The translations under genes and the position numbers were made by a program. The notes under the pieces were generated by a model. It saw nothing but the letters and a program-made list of their open reading frames with translations, was not told where the DNA came from and ran no database searches. This document shows, in pieces, positions 1 through 4,912 of a stretch of 6,603 nucleotides of DNA (the first letter of the stretch is position 1; every line of letters starts with the position of its first letter). Location: the NCBI GenBank assembly GCA_947174085.1, contig CAMWHN010000126.1:1-6603 (forward strand). The letters run 5' to 3'. The DNA comes from an uncultured Ruminococcus sp. GTDB taxonomy: Bacteria; Bacillota; Clostridia; Oscillospirales; Ruminococcaceae.

Positions 1-37
1 TTTTTGCCTTTATTTTTATTTAAAAAAATTTTTTGGT

Positions 38-120
38 GCGAATTGTCATATTTTTGCTATGAATTTTTGTAAGAAACATAAAAAATCAGAAAATCATTCT
101 GTAATCTATTGACAATTCGC
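38..120. repeat. 11-bp perfect inverted repeat flanking and overlapping the promoter
   Basis: GCGAATTGTCA at 38-48 is the exact reverse complement of TGACAATTCGC at 110-120. The arms are 61 bp apart and their centres are 72 bp apart, close to seven helical turns. The right arm covers most of the -35 hexamer (109-114), so a protein bound there would compete with RNA polymerase. This is what a repressor or looping operator pair would look like, but no regulator gene is present in the window. The match is read directly; the operator role is inference. Confidence 0.5.
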
Positions 121-174
121 CGAAGCCATGCTATAATTTTAATAAATATGCAGTGGTAAGAAACCGAAAATCAG
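69..174 (+). repeat. imperfect direct repeat in the promoter/leader region
   Basis: GTAAGAAAC followed by an A-rich stretch and AATCAG occurs at 69-89 and again at 156-174, 87 bp apart. Both copies are preceded by a TGCTAT..AATTTT string (55-68, and 129-140, where it is the extended -10 box). The left copy looks like a decayed duplicate of the promoter-leader segment, or a second half-site. The spacing between these strings differs between copies, so the alignment is only partial. Confidence 0.35.
109..137 (+). promoter_or_regulatory. strong sigma-A promoter for the five-gene cluster
   Basis: There is a perfect TTGACA (109-114), a 17-bp spacer, a perfect TATAAT (132-137), and a TG one base upstream of the -10 (129-130), which makes it an extended -10 as well. 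Transcription should start near 143-145, leaving a leader of about 165 nt before the first start codon. It is by far the best promoter in the window and probably drives gene 1 and, by readthrough, the downstream genes. Its -35 is overlapped by one arm of an 11-bp inverted repeat, so it may be repressible. Confidence 0.85.
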
Positions 175-199
175 GAAAAATTATTTTCAGTTATTTTTT

Positions 200-310
200 A
201 AGAAAGGAGAAGCTACTCAAGAAAAAACAAGCTGAGCAATTAGATTGCCGTGAAATTTTCTTGATATAAATAAATTTTATTTATATAATTAAGTAGCAAA
301 ATTTTACTTT
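200..310 (+). promoter_or_regulatory. structured leader element between a Shine-Dalgarno and the start of gene 1
   Basis: A strong Shine-Dalgarno (AAGAAAGGAGA, 200-210) has no ATG, GTG or TTG start at normal distance; the first usable start is at 311. The intervening RNA can fold as a three-way junction. Helix 1 pairs 212-217 with 292-297 (GCTACT/AGTAGC). Helix 2 pairs 218-225 with 256-263 (CAAGAAAA/TTTTCTTG) and carries an inner hairpin, 236-240/244-248 (GCAAT/ATTGC). Helix 3 is an AT-only palindrome, 264-274/276-286. Helices 1 and 2 abut without unpaired bases. Folding would bring the Shine-Dalgarno to about 15 nt from the start codon. Pairings are read from the sequence; a regulatory or bridging role is inference. 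A mobile miniature element is the main alternative. Confidence 0.5.
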
Positions 311-1453
311 ATGGTCAATGTAGCAGGATTTGAGAATACAGTAGCTGTTAGTCAAAAACTGAAAGGCATGGTTCAGCAATTCGGCAATGAAATTCTGAGA
401 AACCCTGACCAGTTTATTTCATTGATGAATGACTATATTCCAGAATATGAAAAAGAACGCCGTTTATTAAAAAATGTCACGAAAAGCGGTATTTTAACCG
501 CCATGCAACGAGGTGACAACCAAAAAATTTCTATCATGAAAACCAAAGAATACATGATGAATGAAATGTTTTTGTCAGAGGGCGCAGTAGAATTTGTCAT
601 GGTATGCTTTACTTATTTATTAGACTGGTCTTATGAAACAACTATGCCAGAACAGGGTGCAGTTGCCGCACCAACACAGGCATTTTCAGCACAACCACAA
701 TTTGCGAATCCTTTCGCACCGCCACCACCACCACAAGCTGTTGGCGGTTATGGCGCACCACAGCCAATGGGGCAACCTATGATGGCACAGCCAGCAATTG
801 CGCCACAGCCGGCAATTGCGCCACAGCCACAAGTTGCACCTATTTCACCAAGACAAGCCGTACAGCCTGTTATAGAAGAAATTCCACAAGAAACTGACCC
901 AGATAAAATTTTTAAGCCGTCTGATGCAGGGCGTTACAGACTAAAAGGCAATGTGAAAATTCCAAGCGGTTACACAACGTTAGACAGTTTCTGTTTTGAT
1001 GGATTTGGCTTTATGAAAAATGCAGAACTTCCATCAACTTTGATTACAATTGGCGATTATGCATTTTCTGAATGCAAGCGGTTAAAAACAATTACGATTC
1101 CGGCAAGTGTGCGAATCCTTGGTGCAGGTGTATTTAATTTATGCGGAAAATTAACAAAAGTAAATATTCCAACAGGTGTTACGGAAATTCCAGATAATGT
1201 ATTTCAATTTTGTCATAATTTAGAAATCGTGGATTTGCCAAATACAATTGTTAGTATTGGCAGTTGTGCTTTTCAGGGCTGTGATAGTTTGAAAAAATTA
1301 TTTATTCCAGACAGTGTAAAACAAATTGCAGATGATGCGTTTTCACAGTGCAGAGCTTTGACAATTAAATGTTATGACAAGTCTTATGCACAAAGATACT
1401 GCAGGGAAGTTGGTATTAGAACAGAAATTATCAGCAAAGGCGGTTTGTATTGA
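311..1453 (+). CDS. BspA-type leucine-rich-repeat protein, cytoplasmic, with helical N-terminal domain
   Basis: This 380-residue protein has three parts. Residues 1-110 are predicted mostly helical, with a charged KERRLL patch at 48-53, and form a domain I do not recognise by name. Residues 112-195 are a Pro/Gln/Ala linker with NPFAPPPPP (133-141) and a short AIAPQP repeat. Residues 215-355 hold about six LRR_5 (BspA/TpLRR) repeats of roughly 23 residues, of the form LP-x-x-(V/I)-x-x-I-x-x-x-AF-x-x-C-x-x-L-x-x-(I/V)-x-(I/L)-P. The tail at 356-375, with spaced Tyr/Cys, resembles the usual C-terminal cap. BspA-like repeats usually sit on secreted proteins and mediate binding, but this one has no signal peptide or anchor. 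A binding or scaffold role for the downstream kinase/phosphatase is inferred from position only. The frame is closed by TAA at 290-292, so ATG 311 is the first possible start. Its near upstream lacks a Shine-Dalgarno; Met20 at 368 is an alternative. Confidence 0.85.
   Translation: MVNVAGFENTVAVSQKLKGMVQQFGNEILRNPDQFISLMNDYIPEYEKERRLLKNVTKSGILTAMQRGDNQKISIMKTKEYMMNEMFLSEGAVEFVMVCFTYLLDWSYETTMPEQGAVAAPTQAFSAQPQFANPFAPPPPPQAVGGYGAPQPMGQPMMAQPAIAPQPAIAPQPQVAPISPRQAVQPVIEEIPQETDPDKIFKPSDAGRYRLKGNVKIPSGYTTLDSFCFDGFGFMKNAELPSTLITIGDYAFSECKRLKTITIPASVRILGAGVFNLCGKLTKVNIPTGVTEIPDNVFQFCHNLEIVDLPNTIVSIGSCAFQGCDSLKKLFIPDSVKQIADDAFSQCRALTIKCYDKSYAQRYCREVGIRTEIISKGGLY
791..840 (+). repeat. 18-bp in-frame tandem repeat in the linker of gene 1
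   Basis: The 18-bp unit CCAGCAATTGCGCCACAG (791-808) is followed directly by a copy with one change (809-826) and then a diverged partial copy (827-840). It encodes PAIAPQ, PAIAPQ, PQVAP. Near-identity at the DNA level suggests recent slippage in a flexible linker. Confidence 0.75.
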
Positions 1454-1503
1454 TGCCAAGCCTGCTATTAATATTTTAGAAATTCAGAAAGGAATGAACG
1501 CAA

Positions 1504-2862
1504 ATGGTTGAACTACAAATCGGGCAGTATGTCGAAATGGAATATGGCGGAGCTGCTAAAGTAAAAAAAGTTCTCGGTCAGGGCGGTCAAGGTATTGTTT
1601 ATTTGGTTGAATTTAATAACATGGATTATGCGCTAAAATGGTATGATGTTGATAAAATGCGCAATCCAAAAGCATTTCGTCAGAATATTGCGAATAATAT
1701 TAATGATGGTGCGCCAAGTAATAAATTCTTATGGCCAAAATATCTCACAAAACCTATGGAAACAGGTGGCTTTGGCTATTTAATGGATTTACGTCCACAG
1801 GGTTATGATTCGTTTGTAGATATTTTAAATACTTACAAATTAGACGTAGACCCATTGACAGGCAAGGCAATTAAAACATCTGTGCAATTTAAGAGCCTGT
1901 ATGCAATGGTAACAGCAGTAATTAATATTGTCAATGCATTTCGTCAGCTTCATAGAGCCGGCAAAAGCTATCAGGACTTGAATGACGGTGGCTTTTTTAT
2001 TAATATTAGAACTGGTGATATTTTAGTTTGTGACTGTGATAATATCGCACCGGACGGCAGTAATTTCGGCATTGGCGGTAAACCGGGGTATATGGCTCCT
2101 GAAGTTGTCAGAGGTCTGAAAAAACCTGATGTACAAACAGATAAATATTCACTTGCTGTTGTATTATTTAAATTGTTATTCAGAGGCGACCCCATGGAGG
2201 GTGAAAAAGTTGTCAAAGATATTTGCTTAACAGAAACTTCTGAGTTAAAGCATTATGGACAGAATGCAATATTTGTTTACGACCCGAAGGACACTTCTAA
2301 TCGTCCTGTACGAGGCATTCATGACAATGTGATTAAATTCTGGAAAATTTATCCGACTTATGTGCGTGACGCATTTATTCACTCGTTCACAGTAGGCATC
2401 TCAGAGCCGAATAAGCGCATTATTGAAAATGAATGGCAAAAATTATTTATTCGTTTGCGTTCGGAAATTGTTTCTTGTACTTGTGGACGTACGAATTTTA
2501 CAACAATGTTCCGCAAAGCAGAAGATAATCCTAATTTCTTCATGTGTCCAAGATGTGGAAATTATATTGCAAGTCTTGCATTTAATAATAAAGATTACAG
2601 AGTGCCGTTATATTTGGGCTATAAATTCTATGCATGTGAAACAGAAAAAAATTCTGATGATTTTGAAACTGTGACTGGTGAAGTTGTAGAAAATAAACTC
2701 CGTGCCGGCATGTTAGGTGTAAAAAACAGCTCCGGCAAAACATGGCGAGTAAAAATGCCTGATGGTAATTTTTATTCTACGCCCTCCGGCAAGGGCTTTC
2801 CGTTATGGGAAAATTTAGAAATTAATTTCGGTGATGGTATTATTGCTAAAATCGGCGATTAA
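1504..2862 (+). CDS. TerY-P-type protein kinase with zinc ribbon and beta-rich C-terminal domain
   Basis: This 452-residue kinase-like protein would phosphorylate Ser/Thr on partner proteins. Visible kinase elements are: glycine loop GQGGQGIVY (25-33), ATP-site Lys45 (YALK), catalytic-loop Asp158 (SYQDLND), metal Asp177 in VCDCDN (175-180, DFG position), APE at 198-200 and the DKYSLA helix (213-218, in place of DxWSxG). Beyond the kinase fold lie C325-x-C327 and C348-x-x-C351, a zinc-ribbon pattern, then a beta-rich tail (365-452). Kinases of the TerY-P triad are described with a C-terminal zinc ribbon, and the next two genes supply VWA and PP2C partners. Oddities: HRD His is Tyr156, the usual Mg-binding Asn (Asp+5) is Gly163, and no Glu lies in the expected alpha-C segment. 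Activity is therefore likely but not certain. Shine-Dalgarno AGAAAGGA (1486-1493) sits 10 nt before ATG, 50 nt after gene 1. Confidence 0.88.
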   Translation: MVELQIGQYVEMEYGGAAKVKKVLGQGGQGIVYLVEFNNMDYALKWYDVDKMRNPKAFRQNIANNINDGAPSNKFLWPKYLTKPMETGGFGYLMDLRPQGYDSFVDILNTYKLDVDPLTGKAIKTSVQFKSLYAMVTAVINIVNAFRQLHRAGKSYQDLNDGGFFINIRTGDILVCDCDNIAPDGSNFGIGGKPGYMAPEVVRGLKKPDVQTDKYSLAVVLFKLLFRGDPMEGEKVVKDICLTETSELKHYGQNAIFVYDPKDTSNRPVRGIHDNVIKFWKIYPTYVRDAFIHSFTVGISEPNKRIIENEWQKLFIRLRSEIVSCTCGRTNFTTMFRKAEDNPNFFMCPRCGNYIASLAFNNKDYRVPLYLGYKFYACETEKNSDDFETVTGEVVENKLRAGMLGVKNSSGKTWRVKMPDGNFYSTPSGKGFPLWENLEINFGDGIIAKIGD

Positions 2863-2910
2863 TTTTAAATAGCATCTTGCAGGGCAGTCAGGCAAGATAT
2901 ATTATAAAAA
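2863..2910 (+). promoter_or_regulatory. intergenic hairpin and weak possible promoter before the VWA gene
   Basis: A 7-bp stem, ATCTTGC (2874-2880) with GCAAGAT (2892-2898), closes an 11-nt loop. No T-run follows, so it is not a normal terminator. A weak promoter reading is TTGCAG (2877-2882), 17 bp, TATTAT (2900-2905). The GTCAG...GATATATTATA...AAAATAA string closely resembles the segment before gene 5 (4862-4893), which argues for a shared internal promoter or RNA module. Confidence 0.3.
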
Positions 2911-2924
2911 ATAATTTGATTATT

Positions 2925-2967
2925 AAGAAAGGGGAAAGCTATTTTAAATAATAGCAGTGATATATTA
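2925..2967 (+). promoter_or_regulatory. Shine-Dalgarno plus hairpin upstream of the VWA gene start
   Basis: The only good Shine-Dalgarno, AAGAAAGGGGAAA (2925-2937), ends about 30 nt before ATG 2968, too far for standard initiation. Between them, GCTATT (2938-2943) pairs with AATAGC (2950-2955) around a 6-nt loop. Skipping the hairpin leaves AAA plus 12 nt, i.e. 15 nt from GGGG to ATG, the same effective spacing as in gene 1. No ATG, GTG or TTG start lies in between in this frame; ATT at 2941 would be the only near-cognate alternative. Confidence 0.5.
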
Positions 2968-3804
2968 ATGAGTGAAGAAATGGAAAACAGTCTGGATTTC
3001 GATGACGGATTTAACAGCGGTTTAGATGATTTCGATGATTTTATGGATTTCGATGATGATGACCCATTAAATGCAACTGGTGTTTCAAGAAAAAGTTTGG
3101 TTATTTTTTTCTTGATTGACACGTCAGGAAGTATGAAAGGTACAAAAATGGGTGAATTAAATGCCGTTATGGAAGAATTAATTCCAGAAATCCGTCGTGT
3201 TGGTGAAGCAGATACAGATGTCAAGATTGCAGTGTTGACGTTTTCAACATCTGTAATGTGGATGTATTCTGAACCAATTTCAATTGAAGATTTTGAATGG
3301 ACTAGATTGCGTGCAGACGGTGTTACAAGTATGGGTGCGGCATTTAAAGAGCTGAATATCAGAATGTCCCGCAATAGCTTTTTAAATTCTCCGTCTTTGT
3401 CTTTTGCACCTGTTATTTTCTTAATGACGGACGGTTATCCGTCAGATAATTACAAAGAAGGTTTAGCAGAATTGCAACAAAATTCTTGGTATAAATATGG
3501 CTTAAAAACTGCACTCGGCATTGGGAAAGAAGCAGATGATGATATGCTTGCAGAATTTACAGGTACAAAAGATACTGTTGTACATGCATATTCCGGTGGA
3601 CAATTGGCACATTTAATTAAAGTCATTGCCGTTACTTCTTCGCAAATTGGCAGTAAGAGTATGACACTCTCTGACGATTCCGGTCATGAATTGGGCATGG
3701 AAGATGTATTTGAAACAAAACAAAAAATGCTTGGTCAACAGATTCAGGAAATTATTAAATCTGAAGGCTATGACGATAATGTTCCATTTGATGCAGGGTG
3801 GTAA
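2968..3804 (+). CDS. TerY-like von Willebrand factor A domain protein
   Basis: This 278-residue cytoplasmic VWA protein should bind a divalent metal through a MIDAS and use it to hold protein partners. The MIDAS is complete: DTSGS at 51-55, Thr120 in GVTSMG, and Asp155 in MTDG (153-156). The core runs from about residue 43 to 225 with the hydrophobic strand SLVIFFLI just before DTSGS. Residues 9-33 are a strongly acidic Asp/Phe-rich segment (LDFDDG, DDFDDFMDFDDDD) that could be a docking tail. The C-terminus is a short amphipathic stretch ending in FDAGW. There is no signal peptide. Position between a kinase and a PP2C phosphatase matches the TerY member of the TerY-P triad, where VWA proteins are thought to link the phosphorylation switch to its targets. 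The start is set by ATG 2968, reached past a hairpin from a distant Shine-Dalgarno. Gene 4 begins 36 nt downstream. Confidence 0.9.
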   Translation: MSEEMENSLDFDDGFNSGLDDFDDFMDFDDDDPLNATGVSRKSLVIFFLIDTSGSMKGTKMGELNAVMEELIPEIRRVGEADTDVKIAVLTFSTSVMWMYSEPISIEDFEWTRLRADGVTSMGAAFKELNIRMSRNSFLNSPSLSFAPVIFLMTDGYPSDNYKEGLAELQQNSWYKYGLKTALGIGKEADDDMLAEFTGTKDTVVHAYSGGQLAHLIKVIAVTSSQIGSKSMTLSDDSGHELGMEDVFETKQKMLGQQIQEIIKSEGYDDNVPFDAGW

Positions 3805-3809
3805 ATCAA

Positions 3810-3848
3810 ATGGCTATGAAAAAGAAGGGAGGTTCACGCTATGTATGA
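3810..3848 (+). other. possible 12-codon overlapping ORF before the phosphatase
   Basis: ATG at 3810 opens a 12-codon frame, MAMKKKGGSRYV, that runs across the phosphatase Shine-Dalgarno and stops at TGA 3846-3848, just inside that gene. A GGGTGG (3796-3801) lies 8 nt upstream. It could couple translation from gene 3 to gene 4, but it may well be chance. Confidence 0.15.
3825..3832 (+). promoter_or_regulatory. ribosome binding site of the PP2C gene
   Basis: AAGGGAGG lies 8 nt before ATG 3841, the closest to textbook spacing of any gene here. It fixes the start and contrasts with the displaced Shine-Dalgarno sites of genes 1 and 3. No promoter room exists between genes 3 and 4 (36 nt), so they should share a transcript. 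Confidence 0.8.
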
Positions 3849-4797
3849 AGGATTTTGCCATTCCGTGATTGGTGCGAGCCATGTAGCAAAGGGGACAGTT
3901 TGTCAAGATTTTTCAAATTTTCAATCAAGTGAATTTTATTCTATTGCGGTTGTTGCTGATGGACACGGAAGCAAAAAGCATTTCAGAAGTGATGTTGGTT
4001 CTCGTCTTGCTGTTCGGGCAACACTGCGTACTGTGCGTAATTTTTACAGAGACCCTGAGGAATTTGAAGAAAGTTTTCAAGAAAACCCAAGGGATATTAT
4101 TACCAAAATTGAAAAACAAATTATTTCACGTTGGAATCGTGAAGTTTCTAAACATTTTCGTAAAAATCCAGTAACGGACGAAGAAAAAGCACCGTTTACA
4201 GAAGACCAATATGAATCTATCAGAATGGAATCTATGTACGGTACGACTTTGATTGCGGTTGTTATGGGAAAAGATTATGTATTTGGTATGCAAATTGGTG
4301 ATGGGAGTCTTGTATTACTTGACGAAGACGGTGAAGCAGAAATGCCAATTGCAGATGATGAATCTGCACCAGCAAATTTAACAGCATCTATGTGCAATTC
4401 TAATGCAATTGATATGTTTAATAGTTTTTATCTTATGGATAATCCTATGGCTGTATTTGTTTCTACAGATGGCTTATTTACTTCGTTCAGAAGTGAAGAT
4501 GATTTTTTGGATTATCATACGATTATTGCAAGTCATTTAGAGCAAATGCCTGATTTTGACAAAGTAATTATCAGAAATCTGACAAAAAGAACAAATTTCG
4601 GTACACAAGATGATATTTCTTTGTCATGTTTATTTAATAAACAGCTTGTAATTGAAGGTGCAGAATCACTGAAAAATCAAGTTGAAAAAAATAAAGCTCG
4701 TGCAGAAATGCGCAAGGCAGAACATCAGGCAAAACTTGCAAAACAGAGATTAAAAAATCAGCTCCGCAGAAATCCGAATATTGCCGTAGAAGAATAA
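3841..4797 (+). CDS. PP2C-family Ser/Thr protein phosphatase
   Basis: This 318-residue metal-dependent phosphatase presumably reverses the action of the kinase encoded upstream. PP2C motifs appear in order: GASHVAKGTVCQD (11-23) with the first metal-site Asp, ADGHGS (39-44), YGTT (133-136), IGDGS (152-156), STDG (208-211) and TQDDIS (255-260). All the metal-ligand aspartates expected of the family are present (40, 210, 257/258), so it should be active. The core is compact, without a membrane segment or a sensor domain. Residues 273-310 form a Lys/Arg-rich helix or coiled coil (AEM at 288-290, KLAK at 298-301) beyond the catalytic fold. A similar AEM...KLAK tail ends gene 5. Good ribosome binding site and 36-nt spacing tie it to the VWA gene. 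PP2C next to a VWA and a zinc-ribbon kinase is the diagnostic neighbourhood of the TerY-P triad. Confidence 0.92.
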   Translation: MYEGFCHSVIGASHVAKGTVCQDFSNFQSSEFYSIAVVADGHGSKKHFRSDVGSRLAVRATLRTVRNFYRDPEEFEESFQENPRDIITKIEKQIISRWNREVSKHFRKNPVTDEEKAPFTEDQYESIRMESMYGTTLIAVVMGKDYVFGMQIGDGSLVLLDEDGEAEMPIADDESAPANLTASMCNSNAIDMFNSFYLMDNPMAVFVSTDGLFTSFRSEDDFLDYHTIIASHLEQMPDFDKVIIRNLTKRTNFGTQDDISLSCLFNKQLVIEGAESLKNQVEKNKARAEMRKAEHQAKLAKQRLKNQLRRNPNIAVEE

Positions 4798-4826
4798 TGA
4801 TATATTTGCTGATATTATGAAAATTA

Positions 4827-4874
4827 AGTCAGGCTTTGGATAAAAAAAGCCTGACTATCATGTCAGTTATGATA
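4827..4874 (+). promoter_or_regulatory. stable intergenic hairpin with alternative pairings before gene 5
   Basis: AGTCAGGCTTT (4827-4837) pairs perfectly with AAAGCCTGACT (4846-4856) around an 8-nt loop. No T-run follows on the plus strand, so it is not a clear terminator for gene 4. Part of its right arm, CTGAC (4851-4855), can instead pair with GTCAG (4862-4866), and TATCAT (4856-4861) with ATGATA (4869-4874). These are mutually exclusive with the long stem or each other. It may stabilise the upstream mRNA, weakly attenuate, or lower gene 5 expression relative to the triad. Confidence 0.55.
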
Positions 4875-4880
4875 TATATT
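4851..4880 (+). promoter_or_regulatory. possible internal promoter for gene 5
   Basis: CTGACT (4851-4856), 18 bp, TATATT (4875-4880) is a weak but plausible sigma-A promoter overlapping the right arm of the intergenic hairpin. The AT-rich -10 region resembles that before gene 3. Shine-Dalgarno AAGAAAGGCAGG (4893-4904) follows, 8 nt before ATG 4913. Confidence 0.3.
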
Positions 4881-4912
4881 ATATAAAAAAATAAGAAAGG
4901 CAGGTTAATTTC

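Noticed and set aside
1..60. Divergent promoter on the minus strand near 40-48
   Set aside because: An ATGACA -35-like box exists but no acceptable -10 lies at 16-18 bp; AT-richness gives only weak candidates.
148..159. Leader peptide ATG CAG TGG TAA in the gene 1 leader
   Set aside because: Three codons, no Shine-Dalgarno, and a single Trp codon; not enough to argue attenuation.
2865..3374. 169-codon open frame on the minus strand across the VWA gene start
   Set aside because: It is antisense to the MIDAS-bearing VWA gene, has low-complexity Ser/Ile composition and no ribosome binding site, and shows no recognisable domain.
4827..4856. Intrinsic terminator after the phosphatase gene
   Set aside because: The stem is strong but no T-run follows on the plus strand, so termination is not supported; kept as a hairpin of unknown role.
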